From assembly GCF_036884655.1 (NCBI RefSeq), contig NC_088327.1, positions 13,773,001 through 13,837,000 on the forward strand: DNA of 64,000 bases, read 5' to 3'. Both the position numbers and the translations under genes were made by a program. Of this stretch, positions 26,101-37,245 are shown piece by piece. Position 1 is the first letter of the stretch; each line of letters opens with the position of its first letter. Under the pieces are notes generated by a model. That model ran no database searches and was not told where the DNA came from. It was given only the letters and a program-made list of their open reading frames with translations. The stretch is from Musa acuminata AAA Group (lineage: Eukaryota; Streptophyta; Magnoliopsida; Zingiberales; Musaceae).

Positions 26101-28845
26101 AAAAACTTTACAATTATTATTCCCTAAGTTCTTGACTGTAACATATATTGTCTATTTATGTTTAGAAATTTTTATTTACACATTGATTAAATCTTTTGAA
26201 CATATTTTAATATGTACTGCACCACATATGTGCTGTAGGATAGCTTTACCACTTAGAGATCATGGCCATCCTTCAAAACATTAATATTTATACATGCAAA
26301 AGAGGTTTTTAATGGTACTTGTTTAAGTCATTGTCTTACCACAGTTTAAGCAGGGATGGAACCAGTAAAACAAGTATTTAAGTGTTAAGAAAGTGATGTA
26401 TATTCAACCATTTCTTCCATAGTCCTGTTAGAACAATCAGGGTAGAGTTCTATACTCACCTTCAGCCATTCTCTCTTGAGCAGTAAATTTCATTTCAAAC
26501 ACACCATAAAACTGAAGGTTTCTATCCTGACTCCATTTTAAGACACTGCAACATAACACACCCTATTACTGTATCTGCAATCTCCTGTATCCAACCCCAT
26601 CAGCCACTGTGCTCAGAGGATGAAAAAGAAGTGAAAAAGGGGAAAGAGTCATCTTAACTTGTCAAAATTTGTGAATCATCATGCCACTGGAAACAAGGCC
26701 ATTATCACCATCTCCATCTCTAGTCTAGGCCATGTTGAATCCCACCAAGACCACCTCCAATAACCACTTTTACCAGTTACCACTACAAAATTTAAGGTTG
26801 CTTTCACTTATTATAGTTGAGGCAGAAACAGGAACTAAATGGTATGGAAGAACGGAAAGGAAACCAAAGAATCGAGTAGATTTAGAAATAGAAAAAAATT
26901 AATATGGACAAGAAATAAGTTTCTTGTATTTACAGGCCACCAGTCAACAATAATTGCAAAATAACTGAGACTATTGTAGTACTATAGGTCATTTATTGGC
27001 TACATGATCCAAACACTTGAAGACATGTTGGATGGTCCTAAAATTTTGACTGAAATGGAGCATCTATAATGAGATAAGGCCTCCTACTGTGAGCCAATAA
27101 AAACAAAGACCAGAACATGGTTTAGGTAGAAGATATTAAGGACTTTCACCGAGGCGATTATGATGCAGAATAATTTAAATGGTGTAGCAGGACCAGATGC
27201 AATGTAGAAGAAAGTGACAAGTGCACATTGCTCCCAAAAATGTAGGATCCAAGGAGGGTCAATGTATGCCGCCTTAACTCTAGGAACAGAGATACTATTT
27301 CCACAACTTTGATCTTGGTCACCTCAATCAAAGGAGCAAAACCAAGACTGGAAGCAATATCTTCCACACATTTTAGGGAAATGTATATCAGAAACCTATC
27401 AAGAAATTTGAATTAAATTCTTAGGTCTTGCTTTCACTAGATGTGTAACTCTATTGGCATTATTAGTAAGAAATAAGAATTATTCTACAAAGCTAATCCT
27501 ACAAGGATGGACTGGAGATAGTATGCTTCATTAGTGATCTGCATCAGATAACGATATCAAAACTTCTATTCAGTGTATTCTTCTGCAAAGAAACAAATTT
27601 TGTAATCATGGCAAAACATTAAAAATAACTGCCTGCTCATCAGAGCACAAAATAGAAATCAAGTCAGTAGGAAAAACACTATTTCCAGAGAACAGCCTGA
27701 CCCCTTGTTTAGTATGGTTGGCTATCAATTAGCAGCTTGATTCGTATCCCTAACAATTATCTTTTTACATCTCAATAAGTGTCTAACAAATCACAATTTA
27801 GTTCTATTCACTGATTGAAGACACAGTTAATTTTGCTTTGCAAATAAAATAAAAAAGAGAGGATTATGAAGGTTGACAAAATCAAAATCCTACATCATTT
27901 TCATGTAACAGCAGACAATATGTAGCATCATAACTTTGTAAATTTTGCCTGTTGCCCAATATCAATTAGCATTCAGAATACAATATGCATCCGAGTACAT
28001 GTTGCCCTCAAGCATTTCTACTCAGTCTAAGAGATGCCTCACAAATAATCCTTTTACAGCTAAAAGTATGTACTGCAAATGACAAAGTCATCATACCTCC
28101 CATAATGTTTACCCATGTATGAAATTGCAGATATGATGCTAAACCATTTGAAGCAGAAAGTTACTGGATCTAGTAGGTCATAATTAGATAAAGAAAAAAG
28201 CAAGATGAATAAGCCCCGAGATGAGAATCAGGACAGGCCAGTTCCAGTAAATACATCTTTTCATGTAGGGAAAGATTGTGCATACCTCAGAGGAGACGAC
28301 CACAGAATCTATGAGCAGGTCCACACCAGGAGGAGGTCCTTCCAAATAAAACACTACTCGTCTTGGCATGCTTGCCAGTGAGAAGGAACCTTCCAACATC
28401 TCCCAGCAATCTTTAGAGACCAAGATCCTGAAACAGACAAATGTGGTCTATAGAATCCTTGGAAAAGAGAAACTGATAAACAAAGTGCTATGTTCTTAAT
28501 ATCGTTTGAATCACATTACCTCTCAATGAACATATAGCTAATCGAAGAATCTGAATTCTCCAACTTCAACGTTGCTTGAACTCCAGCCGGTCCATGAAGA
28601 TCCCCATAAACACCAACACATGCTGTAACAGTATATTTTACACTGACAGTGACCTTCTCAGTGATGTCTTGCTCCAGGCCTTGCCAACTTTCATTCCTAT
28701 GTGTAACCACAGCATAATTTCCACCCGAGCTCGGCCTCACTCCATTCAGGAAACCAGAAATTGCTGAGGCCACATAAGCATGGCAACAATTGGGATGCCA
28801 AGACTCAAGCCCATTGGAGAAGTCATGGTTTGAGATAATGTTCAT
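14147..28845 (-). CDS. GH10 endo-1,4-beta-xylanase with five N-terminal carbohydrate-binding modules
   Basis: Exons (minus): 28845-28520, 28427-28286, 23697-23336, 23264-23123, 22335-21986, 21862-21685, 17696-17332, 17241-17082, 15936-15403, 15262-14147; all phases agree and give about 1224 aa. Modules A (1-156), B (157-324) and D (501-675) start NIISNHDFS and include EGSFSL.SMP and YLEGP.PGVDLLIDS; C (325-500) has LSDWSGRGCKIF; E (676-853) has GANIIRNSSF and QGPPPGVDLM. These resemble CBM22/CBM4_9 modules of plant xylanases. The GH10 domain (854-1224) keeps the acid/base Glu in DVNNE and the nucleophile Glu in WFTELD, so it should hydrolyse xylan. Start is the first in-frame ATG after a stop-closed leader; no signal peptide is obvious, so secretion is uncertain. 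Arabidopsis homologues usually have three or four such modules. The 4.6-kb intron A-B and 4.0-kb intron C-D carry repeats. The gene could instead start at module B (MEMMVNTQ). Confidence 0.85.
18055..18885. repeat. Dispersed repeat with purine- and pyrimidine-rich arms (copy 1)
   Basis: Lies in the xylanase intron between modules C and D. The left part (about 18110-18400) is almost pure purine (GGAGGAGGGGAGGG type) and the right part (about 18650-18750) is pyrimidine-rich (TCCTCCTCTTCCTCC type), so the arms are roughly complementary. The outer edges share AAAATTTTG followed by GATCCA-like bases in inverted orientation (18063-18079 and reverse complement of about 18860-18892). This suggests a non-autonomous element or a long imperfect inverted repeat. 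Long proline/serine-rich open frames here are a by-product of composition. Confidence 0.5.
24390..24945. repeat. Dispersed repeat with purine-rich core (copy 2)
   Basis: Lies in the xylanase intron between modules A and B. Edges carry GGTGTGCCATCTGGTACTGC...TCGGTCC and GGTGCATACCACTCATTTCATACCGGTCC, which look like related direct termini. The core (about 24490-24660) is GGAGGAAGAAG-type sequence. Words such as GGTACC, CGGTCC and TACCGG also occur near copies 1 and 3, supporting one family. Confidence 0.5.
25440..25930. repeat. Composite repeat: LINE-tail remnant plus pyrimidine-rich repeat (copy 3)
   Basis: Begins with CAACAACAACATCAACAACAA and TAAGTCCCAACTATTTGAGA, the reverse complement of the tail common to plant RTE LINEs. 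Then come CAGTCGATACTGACC and two copies of a short phrase (GAATCACAACAACACTGAGA / GAATCACAACAACGCTGAAC). A pyrimidine-rich core (25688-25745) and GGTAAACCAGTACACGCCAGCATACTATGTG follow. It lies in the xylanase intron between modules A and B. Confidence 0.45.
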
Positions 28846-30152
28846 TGGGTAACCAGCCTGTGTACTAACAACCACTCTGGCCCCCTGCCAGAAAAACTTG
28901 CTAATCAAAAAAATTAATCCACACATAGATTAAAGAGCCAGTAAGTGTAAACATTCTTGAACAAGATGGAAATGCACTAAACCCCATAGATGAAACCCAG
29001 AGGCCCAGAAAGGGCATTCATCAATTACACTGCTTCCTTTGATTCTTGCTACAGTTTGTACTCACTAGGATCTCTACCTTGGATATTTTACAAGTGTCTA
29101 AAATGCTGCAATTTTTTCCTAATTATCAAATATAATTTTAAATGCAAATATGTGTTTGTTTCTGTTATATGAAATCAAGATATTGTGACAGAAGCACTAT
29201 CTAAAGTATAAACAATAAAAGAAATGAAGAAATTCTAAGTGAGGAAAAAAAATCAGATCAACCTTGCAAAGCTGTCAGAGAAGTGATCTCTAGTTCTTAA
29301 AAATGGAGATATAAAGAAAGACAATAATTACAAAAAAGAAATTAAAAAATGATAACACACAACAATATCATATCTGAGAGCCATTCATGCTGCAGTTGCC
29401 AATGGGTGCATTGTGGACCACCTGCTAACTCTTAGTTTCCAATAGCAGGAAATCCTCATTGTTGTTAATGTGGGTGTAAGAATAGATCCCACTCTGGCCA
29501 AACAACCACGTCATGTCACATTGCACTGACCGACACTAGCAATAAAGATAGATTCATTCCTGAGACATCCACCATGTTGTCAACAAAAGCTGGATCCCAT
29601 AGTGGAAATGAGAGCTGATTCTTAACATAATCATACTGCCCGAAGTACCTCTGGCATGATGTTTATACCAGCTGTTGTCTCTCCATACGATCGACATCCA
29701 CTATACAAAAAAGAGTTTTGTCAAAGGTGCTAGGCGCTCAAAGGAACCAAGGTTAGCGCTATAACTATGTAGGGAAGTAGGGCAAAGGATGCAGAACTAA
29801 AACTTACTGGTCAAGAAACTTATAGCTGACATTGTCATGCTAAGGTCATCCTGGGTTTGATAAAAGAACCAGAATGATGTAAACCTTATTGACATTCCAA
29901 ATTACCAAACCTACTCTTAATACAATTTTGAATTCAGATACTTTTCCTCGTAAAAGAAAACAAAATGTTGTGTGACATCAAATTCTTGATTATTTATCAA
30001 TCAAAATTGTACGCTCAAACAGCATTATAAACTACAAGGAAAGAAATGAACTTTAAGAGAGGCAAAAAAACTCAGATCATAACTAGAGAAAAACAACGAT
30101 TAAAATAATCCAAAATTCGTTTTTTTTTTTAAATCGACTAACTACACAACAC

Positions 30153-30430
30153 CTGAGTGCCGTCGGCGTCTCGATCGCTGCCACTGCGTGGTAGATCTAC
30201 TGCCGGTACTTCCGTCTTCTACAGAAGGAAATATTGATCGGCATGAACAAAGAAAAGGGGCGAAAAACAAAAGCCACGGAAGAAGGGGAATTGTACCGTG
30301 GGGTGGTTTGGTGGAGACTGGGGCAAGGGCTTCGAGGGGGATCGTCTCGGCGGTCGCAGACAGAAGGCGGAGAGGCACATCGTAGTAATCACACTAAGAT
30401 GTCAAATATGACATATATGTGAGCTCCCCA
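30153..30430 (-). other. Probable 5' UTR exon and start region of the xylanase gene
   Basis: Reading the minus strand, this GC-rich block ends at 30153 in GGCACTCAG|GTGTTG, a good splice donor. The next exon begins at 28884 after TTCTGGCAG. The joined frame is closed by a TAG upstream and has no ATG until 28845, so the exon is most likely non-coding. Its 5' limit is unknown. The adjacent 30430-30560 segment, with a repeated CTTTCGCTTTCG-type motif, is the best promoter candidate. Confidence 0.5.
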
Positions 30431-30957
30431 ACCTGGTTTCATTCTCAACATGCGATAGGAAGAACACTCGGTTTCGCTTTCGCTTTCGCTTTCCGGGAAT
30501 TGCTTCGACTACAAGAAGGGGAGCGATCCACCACGAGCGAAGCCTTTCCTTGAGGCGGGGGTTTTCTCGATCAATTATATTTATTTATATATTCATTTAT
30601 CTATTTACATGTCCTTATTAAAATTTGATAATCGCATATTTACCCTTGCAAATTTTGATACAGCATATAACCGAAGTTTGCCTCAACGTTGCCTAACTTA
30701 GATCAAAAGAGCGTATTAAACATATAAAACTTCTAAAATATCGTTAATATTTGTATCAATGTTTGTAAATTGGAAATTTTAACTGACGTTAATCGTTGCG
30801 CCTAATGCAACGAAGATGAGAATAATAAGAATATTTTAGGTAGTTATTATTCATATCAATTAATTAGAATATATTGGAGTGGAATATATGAATGATCTAA
30901 ATACACGGAGGGACATATGATGTTGGTGGGCCAAATATGATATTTGAAAATTTGAAA

Positions 30958-31018
<61 letters not shown>

Positions 31019-31650
31019 AAGAGAGAGGCAGATGAAACTTCTATTTCTTGTGATGGTACTATTTAAAAGTACCATGTCCCACACTTAATAGATGGAAGCT
31101 GCTTAGCAGTCGCATGGTTTATGTCTAATAACATACAGAGACACACTAATGAGCGAATCACTAGACACGATTTTGACATCGTTTAAGAGATGTATGAAAA
31201 TATAAAACAAAAGGGATGTTGGTACGTCGAAAAAGGGGAAAGATCGTTGATAGGGGAAAGATCTGTGTGTGCATGTTGGATGAAATATCATGTTAGCTGA
31301 CGACAAAAATAATAAAGATCGAAGTCTGGATTTTTTTTTTTTTTTTGACTCAACACTCTAATGATCAAAGTTAGCTGACGATAAAAATAATAAAAAAATA
31401 ATTCATTAGCCAAATGTCTCTTTCTAACATGTGTATAATTTTTGCACTAGGTAGGAGAGAAAATAATATTCCTTAGAATGTTTTGACGAGTATAGTATAA
31501 AACTATCACCTTATTCTCTTGTGCACGAGGTATAAAAGAAAAAAATTATAATTATTGTCATAGACTTATGTCCACGTACATAGACAAAGATGAGGTAGGT
31601 TCTATCTATGCGAATGATATAATCATCATATATATGGACACATATATATG
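30431..31650. other. AT-rich intergenic region with a compound microsatellite
   Basis: No supported gene. A (TA)n run at about 30961-31000 passes directly into a (GA)n run to about 31026. The rest is AT-rich with short repeats such as TTAGCTGACGA.AAAAATAATAAA at about 31292 and 31370. Confidence 0.6.
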
Positions 31651-32109
31651 ATTATTAACCCAAATATTTACCTTTATCATTTATCCCTCTTGAAGATGTA
31701 CTATAGGTGCTTTCACAGGAGGGACCTGAAGTTTATGCTTCATCGATTGGTGGCATCGGGAGGATGCTAATGGGGCTCGAGGACACTTGACTTCCATGCA
31801 TCGAGCAAGCACTAACGAGGTCACGAACATTCGACCTCCATGTTCCAACAAGAGTCGAGGATGATCGACCTTCGCACGTCAAGCAAATGCTAATGAGGGT
31901 CAAGGACGGTTAACCTCCACATATCAAGCAAACACTAATAGGAGTCACAAATATCGACGAGGGTTGGGGATGCTTGACCTTTGTGTGTCGGGTAAATGTT
32001 GACAAGGTTAGCAATGCTTGACCCATACACCTTGAGTGCATTTTTGAAGGGGTTGGGATGACTCGATTTATGCCTTTAAGGGCTCTCTTCAAGTGGATTT
32101 AGTTTTTTT

Positions 32110-32470
32110 GATTAGTATACCTTGCACACCTCTTCCTTTATGTCTTTCTGCTATGGTAGGATTTTTCTCATATGGGTTGGATTTTTTTTATTTACGTGTC
32201 TTAGGCATATTTCACCTTATGCCTTCCGTTGCAGTGGATTTCTTCTCATGTGAGTCAGGTTTTCTCAACTCACATGTCTTAAGAACATTTCTCCTTATGC
32301 ATCCTACCATTGTAGGTTTTTTCTTATATGAGTTAGGTTTTTTTGACTCATATATCTCGGGCATATTTTGCCTTATGCCTCATATCGTTGTGAGTTTCTT
32401 CTAATATAGATCAGATTTTCTCAACTCGTGTCTTATGCATATTTTGCTTTATACCTCCCAATATGATGAG
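32110..32470. repeat. ~78-bp tandem repeat, four degenerate copies
   Basis: Copies of GGATTTTTCTCATATGGGTT-type sequence start near 32158, 32236, 32315 and 32392, each followed about 45 bases later by GGCATATTTCACCTTATGCC-type sequence. The unit is close to 26 codons, which is why a plus-strand frame stays open over three copies; the resulting 26-residue hydrophobic repeats are probably not a real protein. Confidence 0.7.
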
Positions 32471-34437
32471 TTTCTTTATACTTTTTGAGGCGGTCTTCAC
32501 ACATCGAGCATCTTTAGGCCTTTTAAGATATTCCTTGAAGGGTTAGAGTTACGCTTTCTAATGTACTATCATATTATAATTAATTTAAGAAGTAGGGTAT
32601 TATCTTTATTAATTAGTCTCTCTTCAAATCCGACCCAAATGGACACTTACCTTTAATATGAGAGGTGAGAGATTGATCCTTACCCTATAAATCTCCCTTA
32701 CACATGGGGGTATGGCTCATTCTCTCATTTGAGCCTTTATGATCCTCCTTAAGAACTTTTTCTTCTTAGCCTCGAGTCCATCCTTAGGTGTCTCGACCTT
32801 AAGTGTGTCAACTCTCCAATACCTTAGCTTTTTAATACCTAGGTTCCAAAGCACTTTTTTTACCTTATGGGTTGGGATATCTTTCTTTTTTCGCATAAGC
32901 TCCTTCTGATCTCATGATTGCCAAATGGTTAAGGAGGTTAGTGCTCTATCCTTGGACAACTCGAGGGGGGAGAAAGTTTTGACCTCCCCTTCGTTGGGAG
33001 AGTTAGTCCACGTGAACCCAAAGATCCTTTTGAAATTTAGAGTCGATTAAAAGCACATATGATAAGGATTTAGTAATGACCCCATAACTCCTGGACCACT
33101 TGTGGACCAGGTATTTTATCCCGACCAAGTTCGACCTACAAGTCTCTTGGCCAAGTCATCATCCATACGACTTGATGTTTAGTTTTTTTTTTATCTTATA
33201 ATGCATTAGAGGTGAGACTTTGCTTTCCTCTAACTTGATAATTGTGTCTTACCTCTAATGGTGGAGGATATCGCCCTTCTAGATAACCCTCGACTCGTAG
33301 TACTATCTAAAAGTGTTTCTATACTAGTATTACTCTAACCTGTCAACTATTTATCGCGTACCTTCAATTATGCAAGGCAAAAAGCAGTTATTACTTGGTT
33401 GCTCTAGAGGGTTTTAATGTTAGTGGTGCCCTTTCTAACTATAAGGGTTGGAATGAGTGCTTCATCTTCATATATATAGTTTGAGATTGAGAGTTCAATC
33501 TTGCCTAGCCTGCATGCTCTATAGATAATACACTTCTCTTCTTGTTGCACGAGGAGATGAATTAAGTGCTTTGATTAAGATATATACTCTCTTCTTCCGT
33601 GACTGTCAGGAAGATGACGAGAATAAGATGATCAACACGAATCTTAACCCGACTCCTTGGGGTATGATATAAACATCCCACTTATCTCATTTTTTTATTT
33701 TTGAGAAAATGATATATATAGTCTCACAATGTTGTCTTACTACAAGTATGGATCTTTGAGCTTTTAGGAGAAGGGGAGTTGGTTCCTCTTTAGGCACAAT
33801 AGTAGCCTCTTCTCTTTCACTTGTTCGTGAGCTATCACCCGATATGTCAGCACAGACCTGATCCTATCACCCTTCTATCGTCGGTCACCCAATGAAGAAG
33901 AAAACTATAATGAAGGTATCATGACCTCGATCGATCGAGAAGCTCGAGGTGGAGCAAATTCCCGAAGAGAAACTAAACGAGGAGCCTCCTACCCCTAAAG
34001 CACCATCATCTTCAAAGGGTCCTGAAGCTCAAGGTCCTCCTTAAAAAGAAGATGAGAGAGGTAAAGGTAAATGCTTAAACTATGTAAGGGTAAGTCTCCA
34101 TTCCTCATGATGCTAAAGATAGTAGACCTATCAAACCCAACTTCAAATATGTCGTTGTAGTCAAGATGAGAGATTATACAAGAAAGGTAGAAAAAATAGA
34201 GCAATGCTAAAGCCACACAATAATACTATTGAGGGTCCCTATGCTATGAGATTGCAAAGTAGATCTATTGCTCCCCCTCAAAGCTTTTACTTAATGTAGG
34301 CCCCTTTTAATTTGGTGCTAACTTACCCTATGACCCAGTTGGGTCATTGACTTTAGTTTTCTAGAGCACCAAGTTCCCTAGTCCAACTCTTCAAAGGTGA
34401 ATACCTCAGTTGTAAAACTTGTTATATCTTTTTTATA

Positions 34438-34442
34438 TCTTA
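34438..34442. repeat. Target-site duplication, left copy (TCTTA)
   Basis: The five bases TCTTA directly precede the TG of the 5' LTR and recur at 44389-44393 directly after the CA of the 3' LTR. A 5-bp duplication is standard for Ty3/gypsy integration. Confidence 0.93.
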
Positions 34443-37125
34443 TGTAACACCCCTCATTTCCGAATTTTCGTATAAATTTCTGGTGATAATGTAAGCATTT
34501 ATTTTAAATTGACAAAAGAAATAGAGTATGAATCAGAGGTAACTCATTTGTAAGATTTGGGAGATCTGTTCAAAAAAAAAAAAAAAAAGAATCTGAGGAC
34601 CTATATGTAAACCCTAAGGACCTAATCGTGAATATGATAAAAACAAGGACTAAACTGCAAAACGCACAAAATGATAAATTCCACCGTTTAAGCCTCTCTG
34701 CCTTCGTTCTTAAGGAAGCAGAGAATGCAGCTCGTGGGTGATCAGGGAAAGAAAGAAAGAAAGAAAGAAAGAAGAAGAAGAAGAAGAAGAAGAAGAAGAA
34801 ACAAATTGGGGTTTTTAGGGTTCTTGCTTTAATCTTTTCACTTCCGGTCAAAATTCTCAACGGCAAGTGTTCTAACCCCATCCTACAGAATTTTTAGTCT
34901 CTGTTTTTATGTTGATTCAAAATAAATTGAAGGATTTCTATTTAGAAACTGATATGTCTCTCTTTGGACATAGAACCATGGATTCTAAAGTTTTTTCGGT
35001 AAACTGACCCCTATACACTGTTTCAGCTATAAGTTTTAGTACAAAATGTGAATTCGGGCAGGAACTATTTTGTTTGAAATTAGACTCGTATATCTTCCTT
35101 TTGACACTGATTTTGTAGATTTTGGACACCGAATACTTACCCAAACATATGTTTCAAATGAGCCTATAGACGCTGTAAAACAGGGTTCAAGATTTCTGAC
35201 CTATCGATACTAAAATGCTTATAACTCCCTGTTGAAAATTCTGATTTATACCAAACTGATTTTATTTGAAACTAGACTTGAAAATCTTTCTTTTGAAATA
35301 TAGTTTGAAAATTTTGGAATTCAATTGCCTACCCTATTATCTGTTGAATCCGACCCTATAAATTCTGCAAAACAGTGATTGTGTTTTTGACCTTGTGTTA
35401 CCAAATCAAAGGTAACTCCGTGTTGGGAACCCTGTTTCATATGAAATTTGTTCCATAAGAATATAGATTGATATATGGTTCGACCATAGCTTTCTTATGG
35501 GTATTGGAGCATAATTGATATTCTGAAATATTTGTTTGATGTGCCACTGGAATTCTGTCCGAAATCGAGCTTTGGTCGATTTCGCGTATTTTGTTCCATT
35601 CCTTTGGATATTTGAATTCGTCTAACCTTCTTATTGGAATTGAGCTAAATATGATTGCTTGGAATCCCTGTACACTCTTGTTTTCATTTCATTCCAAATC
35701 TGAATACATTTGTGAGAGATTTGTTCTTTGTTTCGTATTGTCTCGAAAAGGCACATGCACGTTTCGTTGTTCCGCGTGTGCTTCCGATATATGCTACTTA
35801 TTGTTAAAACTGCCCTCTTGTACTCTGGTGTGTGGGATTGTCTGGACCTTTGCTAGAAATGGTAAAAGGTATGCGCTTATTGCCCGCTATGTGGGGTCCC
35901 GCTATTTGGGATATTCTGGACCTTTGCCGGAAATGGTAAAGGGTATGCGCTTATTGCCCGCTATGTGGGGTCCCGCTATGTGGGATATTCTGGACCTTTG
36001 CCAGAAATGGTAAAGGGTATGTGCTTAGAGCCTGCGATGCTCTGCCGGCCCCCTCTGACTTCACCTAGACGTGGGTGGATGGAGCTCCCAGACGTGGGAG
36101 ACTTTTGTCAGGTGGTCATTCAGAAATGGATGAATCACATTCTGACTGAGATCCCACTACACCTTCTATATGTTTGATATGCCATCTAGAGTTTTGGTGA
36201 GTTGTTTCTGTTCATGCTCTGGATAAGAATGATATGATTGCAACGTCAAGGACGACGTTTGAGCTTCTGTACGATATTTGTTTTTGATATGCTCTGAAAT
36301 GCTTCATTCACTGATGATTTTGCTTCGAAATGATCCATATGCCGTTGATATGCTTCGGAACATTTTATATGCCATTGATAAGCTCCGATATGTTTCCTTT
36401 GTTACTGATATGCTCCAATTACTCTATGCCCCATCTGTCAGGAACCAAATATGTAAGATTGAAAGGACAATTGTGTTTATGCTCCTAATGATATTATGTC
36501 TACGAAATCGTATATTCTGCCTTGTATTTTGAAATTGTATCTCTTTGGAAATTGTACTATTTTGATATGGATATGTTAGTCACTTGCTGAGCTCTTTATG
36601 CTCACCCCGTTTGTTGATAAATTTTTCAGGATAGCGTATCACTTGCTTAAATGTTAAGATTGGACTGAGGCGGTGGAAAGTTTAGAAGATTTTGGGCAGA
36701 TCTTTGTTAGCATATGTGTATTTGTTGTATAAGATACTTTGCATCTTATGAAATGTGACGATAAATCTAAACGTGTGGATTTTGTGTAAGATAAAGGATC
36801 CCTCATGTATAGGATTTTGGAATGTTAAGTTAAATTTATGTAATGCTATGATCTTATGGTAATCGTTGGTTTGGTGACTGCATAGACTTCCCCACTTGTG
36901 AATTTTATGTTGTGGTTATTATTTTGATGAGTTAAGTTCAGTTTGTTTGAATTATCAAGTGATGTGTGGGATGTTTATGAACTGCACAGGGTTATGAATT
37001 TGTTGACTATAGAGGTGAAATTTTTGATCTGAATGTTTTCTTAGTGACCTCAAATGTGTGTTTGGATCCTGGGTTAGTTGTGATGAAAATTTTAAATATT
37101 GTCGATATTTTGGAGGGACGTGACA
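34443..37125 (+). repeat. 5' LTR
   Basis: 2683 bp, starts TGTAACACCCCTCATTTCCG and ends GGAGGGACGTGACA. Contains a poly(A) stretch near 34570, a (GAAA)n/(GAA)n microsatellite at about 34748-34800 and a 74-bp tandem repeat at 35841-36023. Open frames inside (for example 140 codons at 35591) recur in the other LTR only because the LTRs are copies. Confidence 0.95.
35841..36023. repeat. 74-bp tandem repeat inside the 5' LTR
   Basis: TCTGGACCTTTGC starts at 35841, 35915 and 35989, exactly 74 bases apart. The first two units are complete (TATGCGCTTATTGCCCGCTA, then GTGGGGTCCCGCTAT); the third diverges after about 35 bases. The same array is in the 3' LTR. Confidence 0.9.
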
Positions 37126-37129
37126 GAAG

Positions 37130-37141
37130 TGGTATCAGAGC
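37130..37141 (+). other. Primer-binding site (initiator tRNA-Met type)
   Basis: TGGTATCAGAGC, four bases after the 5' LTR, is the standard plant retrotransposon site complementary to the 3' end of initiator tRNA-Met. It primes minus-strand DNA synthesis. Confidence 0.92.
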
Positions 37142-37245
37142 ATGATTTGAAAATCACTAAGAATATTATCTTTTTTTTAGGTTTATTGACTATCATTTAG
37201 AGATTGATCAAAGAAAATGTTCTTTTGATGTTTTAGGAAGCGAGG

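Larger units (their letters stand above)
31650..34442 (-). mobile_element. Left part of a degenerate Ty3/gypsy element (3' end, interrupted)
   Basis: This is the lower-coordinate half of the older minus-strand element whose pol region lies at 44394-47100. The frame of its integrase continues from 44394 into 34442 when the younger insertion is removed. The rest carries repetitive non-coding sequence, including degenerate ~55-bp repeats at 31790-31990 (AACCTCCACATATCAAGCAA type) and ~78-bp repeats at 32110-32470. These may be 3' untranslated sequence or LTR. I could not define LTR ends, so the outer limit is approximate. Confidence 0.5.

Noticed and set aside
30860..31084. Open frame with Ser-Leu and Tyr-Ile repeats
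   Set aside because: It is a translation of the (TA)n(GA)n compound microsatellite.
35591..36013. 140-codon open frame, found again almost unchanged at 42854-43276
   Set aside because: Both copies lie inside the LTRs, so conservation reflects LTR identity, and the frame includes the 74-bp repeat. No homology to any protein was seen.
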